64,000 bases of DNA, taken from contig OX030960.1 of NCBI GenBank assembly GCA_943735955.1, positions 8,855,288 through 8,919,287 of the forward strand. Direction: 5' to 3'. Under the pieces are notes generated by a model. It had not been told where the DNA came from. It did not search any database and saw nothing but the letters and a program-made list of their open reading frames with translations. The stretch is from Piscicola geometra. Taxonomy: Eukaryota > Annelida > Clitellata > Hirudinida > Piscicolidae. Positions within the stretch are counted from its first letter, which is position 1; each line of letters begins with the position of its first letter. Below are positions 1 through 48,503 of this stretch, one piece after another. Position numbers and translations under genes: made by a program.

Positions 1-267
1 GGGGGTAGGGGGGAGGGGGCATGGGAGGAGGGTGGAGGAGTGAGGTAATGAGGAAGGGAGAGGGAGCGGAGTAGAGGGTTGAGGGAGGGGAGTAGAGGGT
101 TGAGAAGAGGAAATGGAGGGGAAAGTGGAGAAGTGGGGGGGGGGGGGTGAAAATGTTGGCAATCACAATTTTTATACAATATTTTCAGTCGTATTGTTGA
201 TTTATTGTTTTTTATTCTTGTTATCACCCACCCACCCACCAATCCATACCATCCCTCTTCTACGCAG
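1..267 (+). other. SGSM-like gene, intron 3' part with G-rich then CACC-rich sequence
   Basis: This lies upstream of the 268 acceptor. Positions 1-150 are almost pure G/A, with many runs of three or more G that could form G-quadruplexes. Positions 229-262 are ACCC/CACC-rich and lead into the acceptor. No coding exon is visible. Confidence 0.6.
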
Positions 268-975
268 AATTCTCTTACACCGACGTCTTCACGGTCTGGG
301 AGACCATCTGGGCGGCCCGTCACGTGTGCACGCACCACCTGACCCTCTTCCTGGCGATGGCGACGGTCGAGTACTACAGAGACATCATCATCGACAACAA
401 GATGGACTTCACCGACATCATCAAGTTCTTCAATGGTCCGTTTGTTGTGCTTGCTTTGTTGGTCACTGCTTGCTTGCTTGGTTGGTTGGCTTGTGGGGTG
501 CTTGTGGTTGGTGGGGTTGGTGGGTCACTGGTTGGTTGATTTGTGGGGTGTTTGGGGTTGGTGGGGTTTGTGCTTGTGGTTGGTGCGTTTTATTTTTCTC
601 AACCTCACCATCACCATTCTTATCAGGTTTTTAAATGGTGTGTAGTGGTTGGTTGGGTTTGTGGGTTTTGTGGTGGGTGGGTTGAGGTTTTTTAGTCAAT
701 AATTTATTTTTTTCATAATCATTATCTATACCGACTTCGCCATCAATACCATCATCATCATCACAACCACAACCACCACCATCATCATCATCGCCACCAC
801 CATCATCATCATCACAACCACCATCACCATCATCATCATCATCGCCATCATCATCATCGCCATCATCATCATCATCACCACCACAGAGCTGGCAGAGAAG
901 CACCAGGCGAAGGAGATCTTGTCGATGGCTCGTTCACTCGTCGACAAGTTGCACTCCATGATCGAGTCTAAGTGA
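268..975 (+). CDS. SGSM1/2-like TBC-domain RabGAP, last two exons (partial)
   Basis: Exons 268-435 and 887-975; the 5' part lies outside the window. The joined product is the C-terminal end of a TBC (Rab GTPase-activating) domain, with motifs [31 protein letters not shown] and a final segment ending SMIESK. From memory this matches small G protein signalling modulators SGSM1/2, whose TBC domain also closes with a '[14 protein letters not shown]' motif followed by a helix and a stop. Such proteins stimulate GTP hydrolysis on Rab/Rap GTPases on membranes. The splice is clean: the donor at 436 leaves one base, and the acceptor AG at 885-886 restores a Glu codon. The stop TGA at 973 is the first of five consecutive in-frame TGA codons supplied by the following (GAT)n microsatellite. 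AATAAA at 1279-1284 is a plausible polyadenylation signal. The catalytic Arg and Gln fingers lie upstream and cannot be checked. Confidence 0.85.
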
Positions 976-1246
976 TGATGATGATGATGGTAGTGGTGGG
1001 GGGGTGATGATGATGGTGGTGATGATGATGATGATGGTGATGATGATGGTGGTGATGATGATGATGGTGGTGGTGATGATGGTGATGTTGTTGATGGTGG
1101 TGGTGATGATGATGGTGTTGATGATGATGATGGTGGTGGTGATGATGATGATGGTGGTGATGATAATGATGATGATGATTATGGTGATGATGATGATGTT
1201 GATGGCGATGATGATGATGATGACGATGAGGGTAATGATAACGTGA
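974..1246 (+). repeat. (GAT/GGT)n imperfect trinucleotide microsatellite
   Basis: GATGATG/GTGGTG repeats start inside the SGSM-like stop codon and extend about 270 bp through the 3' UTR. Long His, Ile or Met translations across it are repeat artefacts. A (CAT/CAC)n tract of opposite polarity fills 745-885, just before the upstream acceptor. Confidence 0.9.
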
Positions 1247-1284
1247 TAACGTGAGGTGATAGTCAAAAATGCAAAAACAATAAA

Positions 1285-4200
1285 TCAATATTGATAATAC
1301 GACTAGAATTAATTGTTAAACCATTTTAGTTGCCAACATTTTCAAGAGAGGGGGCTATTTTGGTTGTTTTTGTGCTTGCAAAACTAACTGGTGCATCCAT
1401 GATATTCAACTATTCCGGCAAATTTGTTTTATTCATGAAATAACGTTTAAATATGCATTTATTTATATTATTTATGAATGAAAATGTGTTTAAATATTCA
1501 TGCATTCAGTTTATTCATGACATAATTTTTTTATGTTAATTTATTTAATTTATCTATTCGTGAAGCCAATATAGATATTAGTTATTGGCTTTTATTTTGG
1601 AGTGTTACCTTTTTGATATTTAGAGTCTTTGTCGTCGTGAAGTTCATTGGTGCTCATGCATTCCCGCTGATGCATAATTACAGACGTTTTAATTAGGAAT
1701 CTCACTATTTGGGAGTTTAATACTTTCCATATTGATTTGTGTGTGTGTTTGTACCCTAGTGTGTTTGTGTGCTTGTTTTTGTGTGTGCGTGTGTTTATAA
1801 GACTTACCAAAGAAAATCTTAAAAATTTTCGTTTATTCTTCATTTTGTTTTAATACTTCTATACAAATGTTTCTTTTTGTTTTTTAAGTTCTTTTTTCTA
1901 TAACTTTTGATGTTTTATTTTTTTTTCATTTCTAAAACTACGTTTTTTTTCTTGACTGCAAATCATGCATCCTATTCTTGATTGATTCATGGTGCTATAA
2001 AAGATTAGTAAACTGCATAATTTGGTTAAAGAAATTTAAAATATAATCTTTGAAAATTAATTAGATTAACATCTTAATTATTTTATCAAGTTGATGTTCA
2101 TTCCCTTAATCATTCATATTCTTCCAAGTTATTAATATCCTGCTAAGTGTCAAAAATCGCAGAAATCTAGCACAGCCATACTTGAAGTATCTCGCTATTT
2201 AATTTTTGTTTATTTACATTCTTAAATTGTTTTTTCCTATTTATATATATATATATATATATATTTAGTTTTGAATATTTTTAGTGTATGTTTTAATTTA
2301 GATATAAATATATATTTATATAGTTTTAAATCTACAAACTCAAATATATTTTTTGTAGCATCCATTAGTTGTCATTTTGAAAGTGCTGTGTTTCCATGGC
2401 AACCCATCTTGGGCGTGGAACATTCCATTTTAGGGATGTCCATGCAAGCAGACGTTTATTTATTCACTGGCACGACAGCCTCTTTATTGGTTGACTTCCC
2501 ATCCAACTGTTGAATCTCATTATACTTGCTGGGGTTGGGATGTTGAACACCCCTCTTTTCTGAATCGACTGCGCTGAGGACTATATTGATAGCTGCTTGA
2601 ATGTCTAGGTGTTGTAAGGAGCCTATTTACGGAATATTTTTCTGACAATTTAAAGATTTGTTATTTACATATACATCAAAATATATTCATTCAATCGTGG
2701 GTATATAATGTAGTCGTAGTGTATTGTAATCATACTGCTTGTCGTAATTGAAAGTTTAAATGTCGTTAACTCAAGATTGATTATGTCGTTGCACATAGGT
2801 GTTGCATGAGTCGCTAACATTCTTGTTGCTGAGACTAGAGCTGTTATAACAATGTTACATTGATGCATACATTATTGATGTTTTAGTTAAGATTAAGTGC
2901 ACCATCTGCATCTAATTAGGGGATTATTTTCAATAATTATTTTGCATAAGTAAATCATCTTCTATGCATTCTCCAAGGTTTCATGAAGTCATTCCAACAG
3001 CTGAAACACTTTTCCAACTTCTGCAGTAACTAACCGCCATTGCCGTACGAGCTTCAAAATATGCGAGCGTTCTATGATATGACTAACTGGCAAGCATACA
3101 GCCTGTCATTTGCAGGCTTATTTAAAATTCCTTTGACGGGTCTTGAAAAATTGTGAATCTTTACTTGTAAATAAATTATTTTGGATTTTTGTAATTATAT
3201 TTTTTATATATATAAATATTTAAATTTTAATATATTAAATATATATTTTTATTTTACTTATATATAAGCTCCAAGCCGCCTGTTTCGGATTTATTGTCCT
3301 TTGAACTTTAAAACACATCATTGTTGCATTGATGTTTTGGGGGTTGTAGGGTGGTTGTAGTGGTGGATGTTGTGGTGGTTGCAGGGTGATTGTAGTGGAC
3401 ATTTATTGAAAAGTGTTATATAAATAAATTTGATTGGTTGATGAATTGAATGGTTGTAGTGGACATTTATTGAAAAGTGTTATATAAATAAATTTGATTG
3501 GTTTGATGAATTGAATGGTTGTAGTGTGATCACGTGTGATCGCTGTCTTAGTTTGTTATTCAAGTAACTCAATGGTAAACTAATTTATTATTTATGTTAT
3601 TATTTTATTCTCTAATAATCGCGTCATTTAACCGGCATGAACACGCGATTTTGATGGATTTGAATAGATTATTTCAGTGTTTTATTGAACAATTTAAAGC
3701 TGAGTACGTAATTTATTGAGAAGTCAAATGATGTTAAAACGGTTATCAAATCAACTTTAAGGATGCTTAAGATGCAGCTATTAAATTTATAATTACTTCT
3801 GTATAAGAACAAATGCAGCAATTAAATTTGGTGAACTTCTGCATTCCCTATAAGGACAAACGCAAAAGTTATGAATGACATAATTAATAGAATAATTACC
3901 CAATTAACCCCGAGGACAAAACATGAGTAATAAATGATAGTTTCATTCTGAATGCTGATTGGTCGATGCCTGCAGACATAATCATGCATTGACAGCTGAT
4001 GAGAGTTACTGTACAAAACACACGCTCAGAAGCACTTCCTAATTGTCATCGAGGTTTGCGACAGAACATTCTTTGATTCAACATCAGTTGCATTTGAATC
4101 ACTTTTCTGTAATTTCTGTGACTTATAAAGGTTTGTTTTTTGTTGATTTGATGAATTATTTAATTATTTAAATCCAATAACAATAAACCCTTATTCAAGC

Positions 4201-4375
4201 CATCATCAAACCCCATTCAAATCACAACAAAAACTGCACCCAAAACACTCGTAATCACCCCCAAACCATCCTCAAACCACCCTTAATCCATCCTCAAACC
4301 ACCTTCAAGGCACCACCAAACCACCCTCAATCCACCCCAAACCATCCCCAAACCACCCTCAAGCCACCACCAACA
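1285..4375. other. Intergenic, AT-rich, no gene seen
   Basis: AT-rich sequence between the SGSM-like gene and the SH2 gene, without a convincing exon. It contains a (TA)n run at 2242-2265, a 64-bp tandem duplication at 3391-3519, and a C/A-rich, nearly G-free block at about 4190-4370 built of CCACC/CAAACCA units directly before the SH2 gene's start codon. Confidence 0.6.
3391..3519. repeat. 64-bp tandem duplication
   Basis: A segment starting TGTAGTGGACATTTATTG at 3391 recurs at 3455 almost unchanged (one extra T near 3502). The start of a third copy at about 3518 runs into a GATCACGTGTGATC inverted repeat at 3529-3542 that contains an E-box (CACGTG). Confidence 0.9.
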
Positions 4376-11586
<7,211 letters not shown>

Positions 11587-13033
11587 GAAGAACAGGGGTT
11601 TGGTGCTGTTGGGGGTGATGGTTTTTTAAGAGAGATAGATGGTTTAGTGGGGTGGTTAAACTTGAGTGGTTGGATCAGATTGATTGATAGAATATTAGAA
11701 AGCACCAGATAACGTTACGATTACTTTCTTTGGACATCAAAACTCACAGTTCTTAAACTTTTCTCAAACAATTCTTTGGAAACTTCAAAGAAACCGATGC
11801 CTCGTTCGTTTCGAATCCGTCTTTTCCTCATCAAAGAAGACAGCCATCTCAACTATGATAGTGCATATTTTTTCATAAAAAATATTTAAAAAAACGTTTA
11901 GTTACGAATCCCAGTGTGTTTCTGTGTGTGTGTATGCGTGATTTAAGGCAACACACAGACACATTTCTTAAAACGTTCGTTCAAGCGCATATAAGCATCC
12001 ACTAGCCACGCAAGACACACACACAAACGCAAACACACACACGCACACACACATGCACTAATATATAGAAGGCTTCATGAATGGCCGATGCGAGAAAGCC
12101 TCCGAAGCAGCAGGCGCAATTAGGAAGGCGACAGAGTGCCAGGGACTCCTATTGATTATCGAGGCAGACCCAACTATTGATTTGAGTTGCCGTGAGAGTG
12201 AGTGGAAAAGGGTGTCTGCAAGGAAGGCTCGATGACCCGAAAGCAGGTCTCAATGGGCGTTGAGACGTAAAGAAGCAGAGTTTTCACCGTTTCAAGTTTG
12301 ATATTGATGTTTTTGAAAGCTTGATGGCAGTTTGCAACTAATAAATGATATAAATATTTTTAAAAAGATAAGAACTGTGATTTAAAAAGGTTGCAGAAAA
12401 AGGGATAGAGCCTGGATCGTTGTGATAATAACTTCATAAGAATACCAATAAAAGTTATTACTTTTATTATTGACTGAGATTTATTGCTCGGGTAGAGACG
12501 ACATTTTCTGATAAAAGTGACTCGCATTCATAAATTATTTAAAAGCCTTTTAACTGGCACTTACTTGCGCTTTGCATGCCGATTCTTGACTTGCTTTTAT
12601 TGCCTGGATGCAAGGCTCTGACGTTCTGCCTGATTCAATGAAGACTTTACAGGACTTGTGGAGCTTAGCGTTGACAATTTAAACAGCCTTACTTGAAGAC
12701 TTTTTTACAACTTTTCTTTTTCTTCCTAAACACCCACATCTGCCATAAACAAGCTCAACTGCTAGAAAGATACAGCCACAACTTGCAAAAAATAACAAAA
12801 ATTACTTTAATTTTTCAAACCACAACAACTGAAACTACAACACCAACAACTGAAACTACAACACCAACAACTGAAACTACAACACCAACAACTGAAACTA
12901 CAACACCAACAACTGAAACTACAACACCAACAACTGAAACTACAACTACAACAACTGAAAAGGCACCATCTACAGCAGCAACAACAGCAACTACCACAAA
13001 CAGCAACAATTGCACTGACAACCCCTCAACAAG
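11587..13033. other. Intergenic region before the modular gene
   Basis: No gene recognised. It holds TG/CA-rich stretches at 11920-12055, a non-repetitive GC-richer block at 12070-12290 of unknown nature, and a 21-bp minisatellite at 12830-12960. The last may be 5' UTR of the gene starting at 13034. Confidence 0.5.
12826..12962 (+). repeat. 21-bp minisatellite (ACACCAACAACTGAAACTACA)
   Basis: About six copies of a 21-bp unit, a multiple of three, giving an open TTETTTP-type frame at 12693-13061. The frame has no start context, ends just past the ATG at 13034 in another frame, and looks like a repeat artefact, though a mucin-like peptide cannot be excluded. Confidence 0.85.
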
Positions 13034-41068
<28,035 letters not shown>

Positions 41069-42048
41069 TACCGTGACTTTGAGACTTTTGCGAGTTTTAA
41101 TTTTTAAATCTGCTTTTTGTCTTTGACAGTGTAACTTTCATTCTGCCTGGTTTCAAATTAATTGTCATCGTGGGTTTGCAGTGTTTGTTAACTTTAAGTT
41201 ACATGTGTGTGCTGGAGTTTCATCGCTCTTTTACTTATCTTTTCATGACTTTTTTTGTTTGCTCAGTTTCATCAAATTTTTTCTGGGATTAATATAATAA
41301 TATTTAATCTTTTGTTACCTAAAAAACTGCAAAACAATTATTTTTTGTTGAATTATTCTATTCTAGGCATATAATGCTTTCTAATAAACAGAAATCCTTT
41401 GGGTTGTGAATTTTTAAAGAAAATATTTTTACGTTTTTAAGCTATCAAATCTACTTCTTTAAAAAAAATCATTTTTCCTATGAGGCTTTTTTCTTTAAAA
41501 AACCAAAATGAAAATTCTCAAGACAGATAAGAAACTATTCCAAGCAGAAATTCTGTTTTTGTTTCAATTGATTTAATATGCAAAATGTTGAATTAAAACA
41601 AAATAATCTAAAAATTCAAGCTATTTCAAGAACGATTCCATCTTTGGCAGTGCAAAAAGTGGATTTATGTCGGCAGCGTTAATATGTGCTTCATCATCAG
41701 TACGGTTCTTCTGCCCTCCCCTCGCTAATAAACTCCGATTTGTTTGACTTCTTCAGCACGAGTTAATTCTATTACATTTGAAAGAAGCCGGGTATTCAAT
41801 TAAAATATTTAAACAATTAAAATATAAAACGAAGAAAACATAATCAAGAATTATTCATACAACGAATAAAAATTGATGAGAGAAACGATGAATGCGATAA
41901 AGCAGATTTAGAATGCTGTACATTACAAAGGGACAATCCCTGAATTAATTTAGTATCCTTCCTTTATTCCCAATCCAGGCGCCTATTCTAAAGGTGTTTT
42001 TTGTATTATTACTTCATTATACACTTATTCGATTGATTGATGCTCCTT
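41069..42048. other. 3' flank of modular gene, no gene seen
   Basis: AT-rich; AATAAA at 41383-41388 lies 315 nt after the stop codon. I see no exon up to the (CAT)n element. Confidence 0.55.
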
Positions 42049-42215
<167 letters not shown>

Positions 42216-42451
42216 TGATCGCATGCATTTCGGCTCTAGGGATTAGATGTGAGGCTTATCTGACGTTTGAGCGGTTTGGTGGCTTTTGTGACGATTCCGC
42301 TTGCCACAGCCCGCCGTGAAGCGTCTGCCTTCGACTTTTGAAGATGTTTTGAGAGATGTTTTGTGTTTTTATTTTTTTTTGAGATTTCAATCTCGCGGCG
42401 TTTATAAATATTTCAGAAGCAATTCAAACAAAAATAGAATATTTTTATCGT

Positions 42452-44184
42452 TTATTTTTTTCTCATTGAATAAATCTTGACGTAGTCTTTGAAGTATTTG
42501 ATATCTTTGGTTTCTTTTCTGACCACTTCGTTTGCAACTGGTGTGATGTTGAAGTGTTCTCTGACCAAAACATGCCACCTTTCTGTTGTTGTGGGAGTGC
42601 CTATTGTTGTAATGCTTGTTGTGTTGCGTGAAAATTATTTATAAAATGTATTTCAGAGCATTCTGTATTGTGCTTATCGAAAATAGAAATACACAGCAGT
42701 GAGGTCTCGAACCGATCAAACTTTCAATTTCTTGAGTCCTCGTTTCGTAAGAGGCTGAGAAAAAAACAAAATAATGAAAACAAAAACTTAAGCAGAAAAT
42801 AATAAAAAAACAAATATATTTTTGCAAAAATTTCCACGGAAAGATGTTCAAGAAAAGCAACCTAGAACGATGCTCTTCTGGTCGCAGACGTCGAGGAGAG
42901 TTTGCAGGAGGGGTTCCAGAGAGGCCTCGTAGTAAATGCAGTTCGCCATCACCACCACGTCGAAACGCCTGTCACGCCTTTTGCCTGTCACCATTTTCAA
43001 GACGCTAGCAGTCATGACTGTGGGGTTGGTGAGGTGTCTGATTGAGTTATTGCCTGTAAACGTCTTTTCTTCCAAACTTAAACTAAAATTCGCCGAATAA
43101 TTTTTTCCTTTCTGTTTTACTGAAACCATTACTAATGCTTCCATTTTTACTCCACACCTCCATCTCACCTTCATCTCCCCAGCATAGAGGCATTGCAGAG
43201 ACTGTCTTTGCAGCCTCTTTTTGGTGCTTGTTCCCTTCACCATCATCCCCACAATCTCTTCTACTTGTTCCTCCATCTTCTGCAGTTGATTTATCACTTC
43301 TTCCAAGCAATAACAGGTTCTCTTCGATGTTGAACTCGATCAGAGGCACCAGAGGTTCCAGTTCCGTGATGATGCAACAGTTTTTGATGTTTTTGTCGTT
43401 GTTGTTGTTGTGGTGGATGTTGTTGTTGGCTTCGTTGTTGTTGTTGTGGTGGATGTTGTTGTTGATTTCGTTGTTGTTGTCATTGTGGCTTTTGCTGTCA
43501 TTTTGAACCTCGTTGTTGTTGCAAGTCTTGGAAGTGTCCGAATTGTTGGGGTGCCTTCTACACTTTCCTGCCATCTTGTGGTTAGCGTGGTAGTTGTACA
43601 CCAAGCCTACAATTCCCACACCCGCTCCCAGCTCCAGCAACCACTCATCCTCCTCCTCCTCCTTCTCCGCTTCAACACTACCATCAGCATCTCTCTCTTC
43701 ATCTCTCACCAGCCTCCTCATCTCACTGAAACTTTCGGATTCCATAAAGTTGGCCAGACAAAAAGCAGATTCGTACACCTGGCGAGTGGTTGAAGTTATG
43801 TCCAGCTGTTACAAAACCCTTTCCAGTTTTGTGCAATCTTGTACGAAAATTTAAAAATTTCGTTTTTATTTAAATTGATTAAAATTGATTTTATTTCAAT
43901 CACTACATGAACTTTTAAATTTCTCGTTCACATCTACATGATACAACGCAACGCTTTCTCTTGCTATTACGCGTGGGATGATATTATTTAATTAACTCAC
44001 TATATAAACTACGAACATCACTACTTTCACTCCTATCACTCACCCACCCGCCAAGAGACGGCACGCATCTTGTCTGGTGTATGGTCAGGCAACCGCCATC
44101 GTTCAGCTGGTAGTACAGCTGATGTAGACTGTCCACTGGCACTCTCCCATACACGTCCAGATCTAAGTACTTTCGCGCTGCCAT
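42452..44184 (-). CDS. VCPKMT: VCPKMT/METTL21D-like lysine methyltransferase
   Basis: Minus-strand exons: 44184-44044, 43778-43169, 43053-42862, 42754-42722, 42582-42452. All phases fit, giving 368 residues. The fold is that of a class I SAM-dependent methyltransferase of family 16: VYESAFCLANFM, motif I ELGAGVG (residues 96-102), ITELEPL after strand 2, CWGDEG, then FDVVVMANCIYYEASLEPLL, SYETRTQEIEKRW and a C-terminal KDYVKIYSMRKK. From memory these align along the whole length of human VCPKMT, which trimethylates a lysine of the AAA ATPase VCP/p97. Two oddities: an Asn/His-rich insert of about 70 residues sits between strands 1 and 2 (about residues 112-185), and the usual ADCIYY is ANCIYY here (Asn288). 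The stop codon overlaps AATAAA on the minus strand. Confidence 0.86.
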
Positions 44185-45161
44185 CAGCTGATAGCTTTTC
44201 TTTATCTACAACAATGCCCGAGTTTGAAGGTTGCTGCGGTGTCCGATTTTGTTTCGGAATGCGGCTTTTGAAGAGTTTTAAAGATTTTTTTCAAACTTTG
44301 CCTAGTACGCCAAAAATCAAGTTTTTATGTTGTTGAAATTAGTTGACGTTTAAACATTTAAATTCTATCTTATTTGCTTTTTCGTGCAATGAGGTGTAGA
44401 TTTTGTTTTCTTAATTTTAAGTTAATCCTTAACATTGCATGCAAAACCAGCTGGCCTGCTGCCGAAACTATTTTTTTATGTATTACATTAATAATTTTTT
44501 AACTGACGTGTTTTTATTCATTTTTATTCATAATTATAATTTAACTTTCTGAAATGGTATCTTTAAAACACCGAATTTTAATCAATTTTATTTTGATTAA
44601 CAAGCAGGTGTGTTTGCGCTGGGGTGTTGATTAAAGCTTATGGGGCATGCAAAATACTGATCACTCTCACTTCTAGACAAACCTACATTTATTTTATATA
44701 AGAATGTTTTCTAGTTCTTTTATTGCATGATCAAACTTGAGATAATCTTGTTAATTAGAGAGAGCTTATTTTATTTGGTAGCTTTCGCATGTGTTTTTGT
44801 GGACGTGTGTTTGTTAAACATCTCATAGAATATATCTAAACACATTGCGTGTAAGAGCATCATGCTATGATGACAGTCAGGAAGATATATAAATAGTTTT
44901 CTAGTGGTTGTGAGTGGGTTTATTTCTACTTTTGACTTTGCTTCTGTCGATTTAGTCACTAAATCGACTAAAACCACTAAATTTTAGTGGTGGAATACTC
45001 ATAACGTTAAGGTAAAACTCTGAACATATTTAGCAACATTTTTATTTATTTATATTTTTCAAGATTGCAATAGTTTTGGCTACTTATATAAGACATAATA
45101 AAATCCTAAATAATTATCCGAGATATTCTATTTATTACTCGCAAAATTCACTTTTACAAAG
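44185..45161. other. Divergent intergenic region VCPKMT / MAPR-like gene
   Basis: AT-rich DNA between head-to-head genes. It contains two adjacent near-perfect palindromes at 44946-44991. No other feature stands out. Confidence 0.6.
44946..44991. promoter_or_regulatory. Two adjacent palindromes with ACTAAA motifs
   Basis: GTCGATTTAGT-C-ACTAAATCGAC (44946-44968) is followed by ACCACTAAA-T-TTTAGTGGT (44973-44991). Both have single-base centres and share the ACTAAA/TTTAGT core. They lie 170-215 bp before the start codon at 45162. A binding-site role is inference only. Confidence 0.5.
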
Positions 45162-45900
45162 ATGGCCGAAAAAACATTCACCATTGCCGAACTAAGTGAA
45201 TATGATGGCAAAAAGAACGACAAAATTTTTATAGCACTTAATTTCAAAGTCTATGACGTCAGTGAGAAAGGTCAAGCCCACTACGGAAAAGGTTTTAAAG
45301 ATCCACTTTACATACATAATTATAATTGAAAATTAAATGTATTCTAAGATGACTTGCTAACAGATAATTTTTTCTTTCGTCACTGAAACAACTTTTCTCT
45401 AGATTTTATTCACTTAAATGTAATAATTGGATCTTCATCTTCAGGAGGGCCTTACGAATCTTTTGCAGGCAGAGACATCTCAAGGGCCATGGCAACCATG
45501 CAGATGGTGGGTGCGTCTAATGCAAATAAAATATTTTTTTTCATATTAAAGCACTCATCGAAACCAGAATCATGCTTACATGCACACCTCTTTAAACTTT
45601 GAGTCTTAAAGTTTAAGATACTCAACCACTCTCAGGCTCCTGCCACCTCTTATGACGACTTGGCTGGCTTGAACGAAGACCAATTGAAGAACCTCAACAG
45701 CTGGACAGCCAAGTATGATGGTGAGGAATGCTAAAAAATAATTTTTCAAATTTTTTAACATCTTATGATATTTCAAAACAAACTTTTGTACTTTTAATAA
45801 TAATATTGTAGTGTGGTATGAAACTCTTACATAAGGTTCAATCACATTTCAACCCAATCCTGCAGAAAAGTACACCCTAGTTGGCAAGCTGGTGCAGTGA
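45162..45900 (+). CDS. Small MAPR (cytochrome b5-like heme/steroid-binding) protein
   Basis: Exons 45162-45291, 45445-45506, 45636-45720, 45866-45900; phases fit, giving 103 residues. The start AAGATGG has good context. The protein is a single cytochrome b5-like domain of the membrane-associated progesterone receptor (MAPR) type: FTIAELSEYDG, a KVYDVSEKG strand, GGPYESFAGRDISRAMAT, YDDLAGLNEDQ and a final YTLVGKLV. In PGRMC1 the tyrosine of the same GPY motif binds heme, so Tyr47 is the likely ligand here, with Tyr41 nearby. Unlike PGRMC1/2 and neudesin there is no N-terminal membrane helix or signal peptide, so a soluble cytosolic protein is predicted. Loss of an N-terminal exon cannot be excluded, but the start is well placed. 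AATAAA at 46057-46062 may end the transcript. Confidence 0.85.
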
Positions 45901-46681
45901 AAAAATGCCATTATTGTGTATAATTATTTGGAATTTTGAAGTCAAAATTAAAGTATTCTTTAGTATTTAATTTAATATTCACACCAGTATGATCTCAGCA
46001 TGACTTACATGCCCTTAATGACATTTAATGATAATTAGTATTCTAAGGAACCCTTCAATAAACTTTGAAAATTGTTGCAAGCTCATATCACTGCTTTATA
46101 AACACAGAGATATGACCACACTTTATTGGTTTAATGGAACAAAAAGTAATTATTCTAATGAGAATCTACAAAGACCAGGTTATGTAATTCTTATAATTAA
46201 AGAGGAAAAGGTGGAAAGGGCAAGTAGGATTTAATGAAGAGTTTCAGTTTTTGAAAATGAAAAGCAGATAATAATTCAAAAAAGATGCAAAAAGATTATG
46301 AACTGATACATTAAGCAAAAAATAAATAAATAACTTATTAGTTTAAATAAAAATAAAAGTTAAAGCTAAGGTACAAAATATCATGTTATATACAAACTTT
46401 TTTAACAGTAGCTTACGAATAAATTTCACTATTTAGATTTACTTAGAATTTGCAAAAAGTATGTATGATTATTACAAGCTTTTTTAGAATAGCTAATTAA
46501 CAGTATTATAAACTTTCAAACTCCACAAGATCAACCCACCAAACACGGACCAAGAACAGCAATACACCACCAAGATATTGTCAATTTAAGGTACGTCTAA
46601 TCACATACCAGTATCATCACCATCACCAACTATTCCCATGACCACCATCAAGACTATTACTATCACCACCACCACCTTCAC
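45901..46681. other. Convergent intergenic region, no gene seen
   Basis: AT-rich 3' flanks of the MAPR-like gene (+) and UBE2I (-). TTTATT near 46119 could be the UBE2I poly(A) signal on the minus strand. CACC/CATC triplets at 46610-46680 adjoin the UBE2I stop. Confidence 0.55.
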
Positions 46682-47851
<1,170 letters not shown>

Positions 47852-48503
47852 TTTAAAAGTGAATACTTACAAAGACTAGTATTTAAGTAGGCTTGAGTTT
47901 GCGGATCGAGCACGATGAGACAAAAAGAGCGCAATCTGTAAACAGAGAATAAAAAATTGTTTGTATCTTTGTTCCCTCTTCGTATTTCCTGAGAAAACAG
48001 GAATGGACTAGCAGATTGTTTGGCGCATAACTTTTCAAGTTGATAATTTTTTTAAATATTAGTGCTAAAAAAACTTTAAAAAAGTGGAAACATAGTGGAA
48101 AATATTTACAAAATAGAATAATTTCATGTCATTGAAAAATATATGCATTTATACTCTAGTAAAATTATATGCATTTATACTCTAGTAAAATTATATGCAT
48201 TTATACTCTAGTAAAATTATATGCATTTATACTCTAGTAAAATTATATGCATTTATACTCTAGTAAAATTATATGCATTTATACTCTAGTAAAATTATAT
48301 GCATTTATACTCTAGTAAAATTATATGCATTTATATTCCATTGAAATTATATGCATTTATACTCCATTAAAAAATAAACATTTATATTTGCTACATTTTT
48401 TTTTTCAAGTACATTTAAAGAATTTTACGCTTCGTGATTTTTAGAAGTTTTGTTTTAGTAATCCAAAATTATAAGTTCATTTTTAATTTTCAAATCTCGA
48501 AAA
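47852..48503. promoter_or_regulatory. Shared divergent promoter region UBE2I / MFAP1
   Basis: The start codons are 652 bp apart in head-to-head orientation. The interval is AT-rich and contains a nine-copy 26-bp minisatellite at 48139-48372. No TATA or CCAAT box is convincing enough to name. Both genes are housekeeping nuclear factors, which fits a bidirectional promoter (inference). Confidence 0.55.
48139..48372. repeat. Regular 26-bp minisatellite in divergent promoter
   Basis: Nine copies of TATATGCATTTATACTCTAG + TAAAAT. The GCATTTATA core recurs at exactly 26-bp intervals from 48145 to 48353. The last two copies are diverged (TTCCATTGAAAT). ATGCAT within the unit is palindromic. Confidence 0.95.
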
